DNA from: Luteimonas sp. YGD11-2
Lineage (GTDB): Bacteria > Pseudomonadota > Gammaproteobacteria > Xanthomonadales > Xanthomonadaceae
Length of the DNA: 64,000 bases
Direction: 5' to 3'
Assembly (NCBI RefSeq): GCF_004118975.1
Contig: NZ_CP035376.1
Coordinates: forward strand, 496,001 to 560,000
The notes below the pieces were generated by a model. It was given only the letters and a program-made list of their open reading frames with translations. It had not been told where the DNA came from and ran no database searches. Numbering within the stretch: position 1 is the first letter of the stretch; each line of letters starts with the position of its first letter. Below, piece after piece: positions 22,301 to 30,498 of the stretch. The position numbers were made by a program, and so were the translations under genes.

Positions 22301-25300
22301 CAGCGCCTCGGCGGCCAATGCACTGGCGCTGGGCGCACGCGCCGAGGCGGCGGGCGAATACTCGATCGCGCTGGGCGCCGAGAGCCTGGCGTCGGGTGAG
22401 CTGTCGACCGCCACCGGTGCAGGCGCGGTTGCCACGGGCGACGGCAGCCTGGCCTCGGGTGCGCTGGCCGACGCCTCGGGCATCGAAGCCACTGCGGTGG
22501 GCTTCTTCGCCGATGCCTCCGGCGAGGTGGCGACCGCGGTCGGTGCGGAAAGCGTCGCCAGCGGCGAATCCTCGGCCGCGTTCGGCTTCCTTGCACAGGC
22601 GACCGAGGACTACACCACCGCGGTCGGCGGTTATGCGACCGCATCGGGTTTCAACAGCACTGCGCTCGGCAACTTCAGCGAGGCGTCCGGCTCGGGCAGC
22701 CTGGCGGTCGGCTCCGACAGCGTGGCGGCCGGTGACACCAGCACCGCGGTCGGCCAGGGTGCACAGGCGACCGGCGCCAACTCGGTCGCCGTGGGTGGAG
22801 CCGGCTTCTTCGGCCTGCTGCCCACGGAGGCCTCGGGCGACTTCTCGACCGCCATCGGCGGGGCGGCCTATGCGGCCGGCTTCAACTCGACGGTGGTCGG
22901 CAACTTTGCCGAAGGCCTCGGCGACAACACCGTGGTGCTCGGCTCGGATGCCGTGGCAACCGCCGAGGGCTCCGTCGCGCTCGGCCAGGGTTCGCTCGCC
23001 GACCGCGACAACAGTGTCTCGGTGGGCTCCGACGGGGCCGAGCGTCAGATCACCAACGTGGCGGCGGGGACCGAGACCACCGACGCGGTGAACCTCGGCC
23101 AGCTCGAAGAGGCCACTGCCGACACCCGCTATTTCCGCGCCACCGGCGATGGCGAGGCGTTCGCCGAAGGCGCGGACGCCACCGCCGCGGGGTCCAATGC
23201 GCTGGCCGAAGCCGACTATTCCACCGCGCTGGGCTCGAGCAGCAGCGCCTATGGCGTGGGCTCGACCGCAGTGGGCAGCGGCGCGACGGCGTGGGGCACC
23301 TACGCCTACGCCTCGGGCTACAACGCGGTGGCAGAAGGCGATTCCAGCACTGCGCTCGGCGGCTGGCTGTACTACGAGGACGAGGCCGGCAACGTGGTGC
23401 TCGACCAGGCCACCGCGGCGACCGGCTTCGGCGCCTCGGCGTTGGGGGCGGGCGCGCAGGCCAGCGGCTTCCTCGCCACCGCCGTGGGCGCCGGTGCGGA
23501 TGCCGTGGGCGGGCAGGCGATCGCGGCCGGCTACAGCAGTTCGGCGGCGGGCGACTACGGCTCGGCCTTCGGTGGCTTCAGCGAGGCCACCGGCTACCAG
23601 TCCACCGCGCTCGGCTACGGCGCCGCCGCGGCCAGCGATTACTCGACCGCGGTCGGTGTCGCCGCCAGCGCGTCCGGCATCAGCAGCGTGGCGGTGGGCG
23701 AATACAGCGTCGCCACCGGCGATGAGAGCGTGGCGGTCGGCGGCACCACCTTCTTCGGCCTCATCCCCGCGCAGGCCTCCGGCACCGGTGCCGCCGCATT
23801 CGGCGCCGGCGCATGGGCCACGGAGGACTACGCGACCGCGGTCGGCTGGAATGCCTGGGCGGATGCGACCAGCGCAACCGCCATCGGCGAGAGCGCGTTT
23901 GCACTTGCCGACAACAGCGTGGCCCTGGGCGCCGGGTCGGAAGCCGATCGCGCCGACACGGTTTCGGTGGGCAGCGCCGGCAACGAGCGCCAGATCACCA
24001 ATGTCGCGGCGGGTACCGAGGACACCGATGCGGTGAACGTCGCCCAGCTCAACGAGGTGGCGGACGTCGCCGAGGAGACCAGTCGTTACTTCAAGGCCAC
24101 CGGCGAGGGCGAAGCCTGGGTGACCGGTGAGGAAGCCCTCGCCGCCGGTTCCGACGCAGCCGCTGACGGTGATTACGCGACCGCGGTGGGTTCCGCGGCG
24201 CTGGCCCAGGCCGACGGCGCGTCGGCCTTCGGCAGCGGGGCATTCGCGCTGGAAGCGGGTGCCACCGCGATCGGCTTCAACAGCGTGGGCGCCGGCACAG
24301 ATTCGGTGGCGCTGGGCGCATTCGCCGAAGCCTGGGGTGAGTCCAGCACCGCACTGGGCACCGCGGCCTACGCCGGCGGGATCGGTGCCACGGCGACCGG
24401 TGCCTCCGCGACGGCCGACGGCGCCTACGCCACCGCCAGCGGCAGCGAGGCCACCGCCTCCGGTACCCAGGCCACCGCCAGCGGCTTCCGCTCCGAGGCC
24501 ACGGCCGATGGTGCGTCGTCCTACGGCAGCTACGCCACCGCCACCGGTTTCGGCGCCACCGCACTCGGCTATGGCGCCGAGGCCTCGGCCGATACCAGCA
24601 CCGCGGTGGGCTTTGGCGCACTGGCGTCGAACTTCGACGCCACCGCGGTCGGTTCCAACGCGATCGCCAGCGGCGACAACAGCGTCGCCGTCGGTGGTGC
24701 GTTCTTCGGCCTGATCCCGACCGAAGCCGCGGGCGATTTCTCCACCGCCGTGGGTGGCGCTGCCTTTGCCGGCGGCTTCAACTCCACCGCGCTGGGCAAC
24801 TTCTCTTCGGCCGAAGGCGACAGCAGCCTGGCGCTGGGTTCCGACAGTGTCGCGGCCGCCGACAGCAGCGTGGCGCTCGGCCAGGGCTCCGTGGCTGATC
24901 GCGACGACACGGTGTCGGTCGGTTCGGCCGGTGCCGAACGCCAGATCACCAACGTCGCCGCCGGCACCGAGGGCACCGACGCGGTGAACCTCGACCAGCT
25001 GCAGGAAGCCACCGCCGACACCCGTTACTTCCGCGCCACCGGCGACGGCGAAGCCTTCGCGCTGGGCGAGGACGCCACCGCGGCAGGTTCGGATGCCTAC
25101 GCCGAGGCCGACTACAGCACCGCGGTCGGTGCCGGCAGCAGTGCATTCGGGGCCGGTTCCTCGGCAGTCGGCAGCGGCGCGACGGCATTGGGCGACAACG
25201 CAGTGGCCGTCGGCATGAACAGCAGTGCGGCGACCGGTTCGGTCGCGGTCGGTGGCATGGGCCAGGCCTACGACCAGTTCAACTCGCCGATCACCGACGA

Positions 25301-27263
25301 CGAGGGCAATCCCGAGCTCGTCGCGGCCCAGGCCGGGGTGGATGCTGCCGCCGTGGGTGCCGGCGCGCTGGCCACTGGAGCTAGTGCTTCCGCGTTCGGC
25401 AGCGGTGCCCAGGCATTGGGGGGCAACAGCACCGCCAACGGCTTCAAGTCGCGCGCAACGGGTGAGTGGAGTACGGCCGTCGGCAGCAATGCATGGGCCA
25501 GCGGTGGCGACGCCACTGCGACTGGCGCCTACGCGTGGGCCACCGCCAATGGCGCAACTGCCTTCGGCACCTCGGCCTGGGCCACCGCCGCCAACGCGTC
25601 CGCCTTTGGCTACGGTGCCTGGGCGGCAGACGGCGGTGCCACGGCGCTGGGTATGGATACCTGGGCGGATGGCATCAGCGCCATCGCGATCGGACGCGGC
25701 GCACTCGCCACGGAAAACTATTCGATGGCGCTCGGTGCAACGAGCCTGGCCGACGGCACCAACGCGGTCGCACTTGGCCGCGGCACGCTCAGCCTGGCTG
25801 ACAACGCGATAGCGCAGGGCTGGCGCGCCACTGTGGACCGCGATGCCATCAACAGTGTCGCGATCGGAGCGAACGCGTTTGCGGCTGCGGCAGATAGCGT
25901 CGCCCTCGGCGCAGGCTCGCTGGCCGATCGTGCCGGCACCATCTCCATCGGTGCGGCCCAGGCATGGACTGACGAATACGGTGTAGTCCACCAGCCGGTC
26001 GACCGCCAGATCGCCAACGTCGCGGAGGGCACGGAAGACACGGACGCCGTCAATGTCGCGCAGCTCAATTCGGTTGCCGAAAGCGCGGTCCGCTACGACG
26101 ACGAGTCGCGTTCGGTCATCACCCTGGACGGCAACAACGGCACGCGGCTGACCAACCTCGCCGCAGGCGCCGTGACGTCCGGCAGCAGGGACGCCATCAC
26201 CGGTGGACAGCTCTTCGGCGCGATGTCGAGCACTGCGGAAGCGCTCGGCGGCGGCGCAGGCGTGACGGCGTTCGGAAGCCTCGTCGCACCGGTCTACACC
26301 GTTCAGGGGGGCAACTACTACAGCGTCGGTGACGCGATCGGCGCACTCGATGCCGAGATCGGCTCGCTGACGAACCGGATGTCGTGGGCGGAGCAGGACA
26401 TCGCGGGCGTCGCTGCCGCGACCTCGGCATTGCAGTCGGACGTCGCTTCCCTGCAGACATCGCAGGACGCCGCCGTGCAGGACGGGGCTGGTGCAGGCGA
26501 CGCCGTATCACCGGATGCGTCCGCATCGGTGACCGGCGACACCGGCATCGCGATGGTGGACGACGGCCCGGTTTCGACCGACGCTGATTCCGAAGAAACG
26601 CCCGCAGTGGGAACGGCAACCGTATCCGGCGGGCCCCGGACGATGTCGGCCGGTGGTCCGGTGCAGGTGGGCGGTGCACAGGCCGCTGCGCCGGGGGGCA
26701 GCCAGCTCACCGCTCCGGTGAGTTCGGCGGGCACCGCGATCGGTGAAGGCGCGGTGGCATCGGGCAACAACTCGGTCGCGCTGGGCGACGGTTCGGTTGC
26801 CACCCGCGCCAACACCGTCTCGGTCGGCAGCACCGGCAACGAACGGCAGGTCACCAACGTGGCGGCCGGTACGGCTGATACCGACGCGGCCAACGTGGGC
26901 CAGGTGCGCAGCACCGCAACCCAGACGCTGGGCTCGGCGAATGCCTATACGGACGCGAAGTTCGCCGCATGGGACGACAACTTCGAGGCGTACCGCGGCG
27001 ACGTGGAGCGTCGCTTCGACGATGTCGACCGTCGCATGGACCGCCAGGGCGCGATGAACGCCGCGATGCTCAACATGGCCACCAGCGCCGCGGGCGTGCG
27101 CACGCAGAACCGCGTCGGTGTCGGTGTCGGTTTCCAGAGTGGTGAGAGCGCACTGTCAATCGGCTACCAGCGTGCGATCAGCGAGCGCGCGACGGTCACC
27201 GTCGGTGGCGCCTTCAGCGGTGACGAGAAGTCGGTGGGCATCGGCGCGGGCTTCGGCTGGTGA
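19344..27263 (+). CDS. Giant trimeric autotransporter adhesin (YadA/XadA-like)
   Basis: A 2,639-residue surface adhesin. It starts with an extended signal peptide region (MNRIYRKVWNKSLNQLVVASE, residues 1-21) and a hydrophobic core ending ALLAPAAMGQS near 64. Cys73 and Cys84 sit at the mature N-terminus. Most of the protein is YadA-head left-handed beta-roll repeats of the SxAxGxxAxAxG type. These are divided by eight connector/neck motifs of the DAVNxxQL type at about residues 252, 570, 900, 1246, 1560, 1878, 2233 and 2513 (the last is DAANVGQV). Hydrophobic loops such as FFGLIPTEA and LYYVDPATG interrupt the roll. A Ser/Asp/Pro/Gly-rich linker (about 2370-2461) precedes a last head repeat, a short coiled coil and the YadA anchor (about 2560-2639), ending in an aromatic-terminated strand. 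It is three times the size of typical XadA proteins I know of. Adhesion or biofilm formation is the expected role; the ligand is unknown. Confidence 0.95.
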   Translation: MNRIYRKVWNKSLNQLVVASELASGDSAGVRAADVVLRGYGMRAATLGLALAGALLAPAAMGQSVSVGENRNCLVLDTSLLARCAAAGSADASGQNAVAIGSQARASGAQAVAIGRAAQATGANTVALGASSQATATSATSVGANSRATATNATALGAGANAQQTGATALGSNARAGAQQSTAVGFNAQTLATGGVAVGRAAIVQGSAENAVALGHGAIASQANTVSVGNGTGAGGAPATRRIVNVSAGTADTDAVNVAQLNAVADVAEETSQYFQATGEGQAWAEGEESVAAGADALAEGDYSTAVGSTAQAQGDESSAFGSGAYAMDIGATAIGFNSVGAGIDSVALGAFAEAWGETSTALGTAAYAGEIGATATGASATADGAYATATGTEATASGTQATASGFRSEATADGSSAYGSYATATSFGATALGYGAEASADTSTAVGFGALASNFDATAVGANAIASGDNSVAVGGAFFGLIPTEAAGDFSTAVGGAAFAGGFNSTALGNFASAEGDSSLALGSDSVAAADSSVALGQGSVADRDDTVSVGSAGAERQITNVAAGTEGTDAVNLDQLEDATADTRYFRATGDGEAFALGEDATAAGSDAYAEADYSTAVGAGSSALGEGASAFGTGALAGGQFSTASGYGAVAEATSSTAVGGTLYYVDPATGEVLLDQATSATGDGASALGAGAQASGAFATATGAAAVASNTQATATGYNSQATGLAATANGGFTEATGDFATALGYGAAATNTRTTAVGISASASGLNATALGNTATASGSASLAAGSTATASGLNSTAMGGSARATADNTTSLGQFAWATSAGSTAIGRDTFAYGGINATAIGVSAWANGQSSVALGAGSRATEANVVSVGNGTGASGHPATRRIINVADGIDANDAVNMGQLEAVADVAEGTSRYFKASGEGEAFVTGDEAVAAGSNAAADGDYSTAVGSSALALEQGASAFGSGAFALETNATAVGFNASASAANALALGARAEAAGEYSIALGAESLASGELSTATGAGAVATGDGSLASGALADASGIEATAVGFFADASGEVATAVGAESVASGESSAAFGFLAQATEDYTTAVGGYATASGFNSTALGNFSEASGSGSLAVGSDSVAAGDTSTAVGQGAQATGANSVAVGGAGFFGLLPTEASGDFSTAIGGAAYAAGFNSTVVGNFAEGLGDNTVVLGSDAVATAEGSVALGQGSLADRDNSVSVGSDGAERQITNVAAGTETTDAVNLGQLEEATADTRYFRATGDGEAFAEGADATAAGSNALAEADYSTALGSSSSAYGVGSTAVGSGATAWGTYAYASGYNAVAEGDSSTALGGWLYYEDEAGNVVLDQATAATGFGASALGAGAQASGFLATAVGAGADAVGGQAIAAGYSSSAAGDYGSAFGGFSEATGYQSTALGYGAAAASDYSTAVGVAASASGISSVAVGEYSVATGDESVAVGGTTFFGLIPAQASGTGAAAFGAGAWATEDYATAVGWNAWADATSATAIGESAFALADNSVALGAGSEADRADTVSVGSAGNERQITNVAAGTEDTDAVNVAQLNEVADVAEETSRYFKATGEGEAWVTGEEALAAGSDAAADGDYATAVGSAALAQADGASAFGSGAFALEAGATAIGFNSVGAGTDSVALGAFAEAWGESSTALGTAAYAGGIGATATGASATADGAYATASGSEATASGTQATASGFRSEATADGASSYGSYATATGFGATALGYGAEASADTSTAVGFGALASNFDATAVGSNAIASGDNSVAVGGAFFGLIPTEAAGDFSTAVGGAAFAGGFNSTALGNFSSAEGDSSLALGSDSVAAADSSVALGQGSVADRDDTVSVGSAGAERQITNVAAGTEGTDAVNLDQLQEATADTRYFRATGDGEAFALGEDATAAGSDAYAEADYSTAVGAGSSAFGAGSSAVGSGATALGDNAVAVGMNSSAATGSVAVGGMGQAYDQFNSPITDDEGNPELVAAQAGVDAAAVGAGALATGASASAFGSGAQALGGNSTANGFKSRATGEWSTAVGSNAWASGGDATATGAYAWATANGATAFGTSAWATAANASAFGYGAWAADGGATALGMDTWADGISAIAIGRGALATENYSMALGATSLADGTNAVALGRGTLSLADNAIAQGWRATVDRDAINSVAIGANAFAAAADSVALGAGSLADRAGTISIGAAQAWTDEYGVVHQPVDRQIANVAEGTEDTDAVNVAQLNSVAESAVRYDDESRSVITLDGNNGTRLTNLAAGAVTSGSRDAITGGQLFGAMSSTAEALGGGAGVTAFGSLVAPVYTVQGGNYYSVGDAIGALDAEIGSLTNRMSWAEQDIAGVAAATSALQSDVASLQTSQDAAVQDGAGAGDAVSPDASASVTGDTGIAMVDDGPVSTDADSEETPAVGTATVSGGPRTMSAGGPVQVGGAQAAAPGGSQLTAPVSSAGTAIGEGAVASGNNSVALGDGSVATRANTVSVGSTGNERQVTNVAAGTADTDAANVGQVRSTATQTLGSANAYTDAKFAAWDDNFEAYRGDVERRFDDVDRRMDRQGAMNAAMLNMATSAAGVRTQNRVGVGVGFQSGESALSIGYQRAISERATVTVGGAFSGDEKSVGIGAGFGW
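20098..21220 (+). repeat. Adhesin internal super-repeat, copy 1
   Basis: About 1.1 kb that recurs 3,924 bp downstream with no insertions or deletions. It covers a DAVNVAQL connector, a block of head repeats with the FFGLIPTEA loop, and a second DAVNLDQL connector. Differences are scattered substitutions, many silent. Confidence 0.9.
24022..25144 (+). repeat. Adhesin internal super-repeat, copy 2
   Basis: The second copy of the segment at 20098-21220, offset by exactly 3,924 bp (1,308 codons). After 25144 the two copies diverge abruptly, the later one entering the GGMGQAYDQFNSP loop region. Confidence 0.9.
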
Positions 27264-27387
27264 TGGACGTGGGGTGTCCGGCCCGCCGGCCGGCCGCCCG
27301 GCCTCACAGGGGTTTCCACGCGGTTCGCGGCGGCGCGACGACGGACCGCACAAGTGCAGCACCCAACTCAAGAGAGGCAGGAACGAG

Positions 27388-29259
27388 ATGAAGCAGAGCA
27401 AGATCAGCATGGCGGTCGCCGCAGCGATCCTCGTCGGCAGCGTTGGCATGGGCGTGTCCGCCGCGGACCGCATTTCCGGCACCCGCGTGAGCGAGCCGTC
27501 GACCGCACCCGCCGTCGCCACCACGGGTGATCGCTTCGTGGTCAAGTACCGCGATACCGCCGCGCGCTCGCAGGCCGCGGCGCTCAAGAACGCGCTGGGC
27601 CGCTCCGGCCTCGACCGCCCGCTGCAGGCCACCGCCAACGCCACCGCGCGTGCGGGGGTGTCCGCGCAGGTGCTGCGCCGCACAGCAGCACCCGGCTGGC
27701 ACGTGGTCACCACCTCGCGGCCGCTGAGCGCGTCGGAGTCTGCGACCTTCCTGCGCGAACTGGCGGCCGACCCGGCCGTGGTCTCTGCGGAACCGGACCT
27801 GCTGTACCGGCACATGGGCACGATGGGCCCGGCCGCGGCGCCGAACGATCCGAACTACGCGCAGTACCAGTGGAACTTCAACAATCCCGCAGGTGGCGTT
27901 GGCGCCGAGGAGGCCTGGGAGATCTCCACCGGCGAGGGCGTCGTGGTGGCGGTGCTCGACACCGGCATCGTGCAGGGGACGCTGGACCTGCAGAACAACG
28001 TGATCCCGGGTTACGACATGATCAGCGACGCGCGCGTGTCGCGTCGGGCCGAGAACGGTCGCGTTCCAGGCGGCTGGGACCTTGGTGACTGGGAGGAGGA
28101 GAACTACTGCGTCGCGCTCGGCGCACCGCCGCACGGGCCGGCATCGAGTTCCTGGCACGGTAGTCATGTCGCCGGCACCATCGCCCAGGAGACCAATAAC
28201 GGGACGGGCCTTGCCGGCATTGCGCATGGTGCGCAGGTGATGCCGATCCGCGTGCTTGGTTCCTGCGGTGGCTTCGGCAGCGATATCTCCGACGGCATGC
28301 TGTGGGCCGCCGGCATCAGCGTGCCCGGGCTCCCGGACAACCCGAATCCGGCCGAAGTGCTCAATATGAGCCTGGGCAGCGGCGGACAGACCACGTGCCC
28401 GGGGCTTTACCAGGATGCGATCAACCAGGTCAACGCTGCCGGTTCGATCATCGTCGTCGCGGCGGGCAACGCCAATGGCAACGCCGCCAACTACACGATG
28501 TCGGCCTGCAACGGGGTGATCAGCGTCGGTGCGACCCGCATCACCGGCGGCAAGGCCTCCTACTCCAACTACGGCGCGCGCGTGGACATCTCGGCGCCGG
28601 GTGGCGGTGGTTCGGCCGACGGCAACCCGAACGGCTACGTCTGGCAGGTGACCAACGGCGGTGCCCAGAGCCCCGAACCGGGCAACTGGATCCTGCGCGG
28701 TTCCGCCGGTACCTCGATGGCGTCGCCGCACGTGGCCGCGGCCGCGGCGATGGTGCAGTCGGTCGTGGACGAGCCGCTGGACTGGCAGGCGATGCGCGAC
28801 CTGCTTGCCGACACCGCCCGCCCGTTCCCGGTGGCGATCCCGGCCTCCACCCCGATGGGTGCGGGCATTCTCGACCTGCCGGCGCTGCTGGAACAGGCCA
28901 CCGAGGAGCCCTGCGATCCGGCCGTCGAGGAATGCGGCCCGGAAGCGACCACGATCCAGAACAAGGTGCCGGTTTCGGGCCTGAGCGGCACCGCGGGTTC
29001 CGAGGTGCTGTACGCGATCGAGGTTCCGGCAGGCATCACCGGTCCGCTCAGCATCAGCACGAGCGGGGGCAGCGGCGACGTCTCGCTGTACGTCAGCTTC
29101 GACGAAGAGCCGTCCGCAGGCGACGCCGACTGGAGCTCCACGCGTCCGGGCAACAGCGAGACGGTGCGCATCCCCTCGCCGCAGGCCGGCACGTACTACA
29201 TCAAGCTGGTCGGCGTGCGTGCCTACAGCAACGTGACGCTGCAGGCCCGCCACAACTGA
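27388..29259 (+). CDS. Secreted S8 subtilisin-like serine protease
   Basis: A 623-residue exported protease. A signal peptide (1-25, ending VSAAD) is followed by an inhibitor-type propeptide beginning DRFVVKYRD (48-56). The catalytic domain (about 155-500) has Asp191 in AVLDTGI, His257 in WHGSHVAG, oxyanion Asn361 in AAGN and Ser443 in GTSMASPH. Cysteines at 241, 293, 337 and 374 could form disulfides. A C-terminal pre-peptidase (PPC) beta-domain (about 535-623) ends with GTYYIKLVGV; such domains are often removed during maturation. There is no autotransporter barrel, so type II secretion is the likely route. It follows the adhesin by 124 nt, with its own AGAGAGG-type ribosome region and a terminator after it. 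Confidence 0.93.
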   Translation: MKQSKISMAVAAAILVGSVGMGVSAADRISGTRVSEPSTAPAVATTGDRFVVKYRDTAARSQAAALKNALGRSGLDRPLQATANATARAGVSAQVLRRTAAPGWHVVTTSRPLSASESATFLRELAADPAVVSAEPDLLYRHMGTMGPAAAPNDPNYAQYQWNFNNPAGGVGAEEAWEISTGEGVVVAVLDTGIVQGTLDLQNNVIPGYDMISDARVSRRAENGRVPGGWDLGDWEEENYCVALGAPPHGPASSSWHGSHVAGTIAQETNNGTGLAGIAHGAQVMPIRVLGSCGGFGSDISDGMLWAAGISVPGLPDNPNPAEVLNMSLGSGGQTTCPGLYQDAINQVNAAGSIIVVAAGNANGNAANYTMSACNGVISVGATRITGGKASYSNYGARVDISAPGGGGSADGNPNGYVWQVTNGGAQSPEPGNWILRGSAGTSMASPHVAAAAAMVQSVVDEPLDWQAMRDLLADTARPFPVAIPASTPMGAGILDLPALLEQATEEPCDPAVEECGPEATTIQNKVPVSGLSGTAGSEVLYAIEVPAGITGPLSISTSGGSGDVSLYVSFDEEPSAGDADWSSTRPGNSETVRIPSPQAGTYYIKLVGVRAYSNVTLQARHN

Positions 29260-29280
29260 GTCCGCAAAGCGGTATGGAAA

Positions 29281-29308
29281 AGCCCCGGCTGGTGCCGGGG
29301 CTTTTTTT
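29281..29308 (+). terminator. Rho-independent terminator of the S8 protease gene
   Basis: AGCCCCGGC, loop TGGT and GCCGGGGCT (29281-29302) followed by seven Ts. It lies 21 nt past the stop codon and between convergent genes. Confidence 0.9.
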
Positions 29309-29385
29309 GTGGTTCCTCTCCGGAAAAAAGAAGAACCCTCTTTCAGCTGCGGCGGGCAGTCCTGGACCGGCCGCGCATCACCCGC

Positions 29386-29907
29386 TCAGAAACGCAGCGC
29401 GGCGTGCAGCGCGATGCCCGCATGCGGCCAGCGTGCCCGGGCGGCCAGCGCTTCGAGTTCAACAAGCACGCCGACGCCGACCAGTTCCACGTCGAGCCGT
29501 TGCAGCAGCCGCGCGCCGGCAATCAGGGTGCCGCCAGTGGCGAGCACGTCGTCGACCAGCAGCACGCGCTGACCGGGGCGCAACGCGTCGACGTGGATCT
29601 CCAGCCGGTCGCGTCCGTATTCCAGCGCGTAATCCTCGTGCAGCGTGCGCGCCGGCAGCTTGCCGGGCTTGCGGATCGGCACGAAACCGGCGCCCAGTGA
29701 GAGCGCAAGCGCACTGCCGATGATGAAGCCGCGCGATTCGATGCCGGCGACCGCATCGATGCCGGCTGCGTGCCACGGCGCGGCCATCGCATCGATCGCG
29801 GCGGCGAAGCCGCGCGCATCGGCAAGCAGCGGGGTGATGTCGCTGAAACGGATCCCGGGCCGCGGAAAATCGGTGACCTCGCGGATCAGGTGGTGCCAGT
29901 CGTGCAT
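29386..29907 (-). CDS. apt: Adenine phosphoribosyltransferase
   Basis: A 173-residue purine salvage enzyme that makes AMP from adenine and PRPP. The PRPP-binding motif is [14 protein letters not shown] (about 116-129), and the N-terminal [15 protein letters not shown] and [15 protein letters not shown] segments are typical of Apt. A GGAG ribosome site precedes the start at 29907. It stands alone, convergent with the protease gene. Confidence 0.95.
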   Translation of the reverse strand: MHDWHHLIREVTDFPRPGIRFSDITPLLADARGFAAAIDAMAAPWHAAGIDAVAGIESRGFIIGSALALSLGAGFVPIRKPGKLPARTLHEDYALEYGRDRLEIHVDALRPGQRVLLVDDVLATGGTLIAGARLLQRLDVELVGVGVLVELEALAARARWPHAGIALHAALRF

Positions 29908-30038
29908 GGGTTTTCTCCGGACGGCGATGCATGATAGCCACGCGGCGGGTTAAGGCCGCAGCCATGTTCGGGCTCCCGTTTCACTGCCTGTTTGCGGCGG
30001 CGTACGCACCATCGCGTCACCCCATCGCGGAGAACGAC

Positions 30039-30404
30039 ATGAACAAGTTCCGCAGCTTTGCCGGTGCGGCCGTGCTGTCGCTGGCAGCGTTCGGCACCGT
30101 GCACGCGCAGACCTACGGCCCGCAGGACGAAGGCCGGCGCTTCAATGACGGCAGCCGCGTCGTCTGCGAGGACGTCGAAGTGCAACGCGCAGGCAGTGAT
30201 CCCAACCGCGTTGCCGGTACTGCCGCGGGTGCGGTGATCGGTGGCCTGGTTGGCAACCAGATCGGCAGCGGCAGTGGCCGCAAGATCGCAACCGTCGGCG
30301 GTGCCGTTGCCGGTGGCGCGATCGGCCGCAACGTGCAGGGCAACCAGCAGGAAGCCCGTGGCGAGCGCGTCGTCGAACAGCGCTGCCGACGCGTCCACAA
30401 CTGA
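30039..30404 (+). CDS. Glycine-zipper 2TM domain exported protein
   Basis: A 121-residue protein with a signal peptide (1-24, ending VHAQT). A glycine-zipper segment (about 60-104: AGTAAGAVIGGLVGNQIG, then AGGAIGRNVQG) resembles the rickettsial 17-kDa antigen/SlyB family of outer-membrane-associated proteins. No lipobox cysteine is present at the cleavage site. Two cysteines (44 and 117) could pair. The in-frame upstream Met (29931) would place the signal peptide internally and is rejected. Role unknown, probably envelope integrity. Confidence 0.83.
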   Translation: MNKFRSFAGAAVLSLAAFGTVHAQTYGPQDEGRRFNDGSRVVCEDVEVQRAGSDPNRVAGTAAGAVIGGLVGNQIGSGSGRKIATVGGAVAGGAIGRNVQGNQQEARGERVVEQRCRRVHN

Positions 30405-30430
30405 CGTCCCGCTATATCCCGCGGCAAAGC

Positions 30431-30457
30431 AGAAGGGCCCGCAATGCGGGCCCTTCT
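30431..30457. terminator. Bidirectional hairpin terminator
   Basis: AGAAGGGCCCGC, loop AAT and GCGGGCCCTTCT form a perfect 12-bp stem between the convergent glycine-zipper and sugar dehydrogenase genes. T runs are short on both strands. Confidence 0.65.
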
Positions 30458-30498
30458 GACGCTCCAGCTATACGCGACGTTACCGCCGCACGTGCGCG

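Noticed and set aside
21438..25991. 1,517-codon minus-strand open frame opposite the adhesin
   Set aside because: Produced by the repetitive GC-rich adhesin codons read backwards; composition is repetitive without any fold signature.
27264..27387. Possible terminator between the adhesin and the protease
   Set aside because: The GC-rich GGCCGGCC palindromes there do not form a stem followed by a T run; not supported as a terminator.
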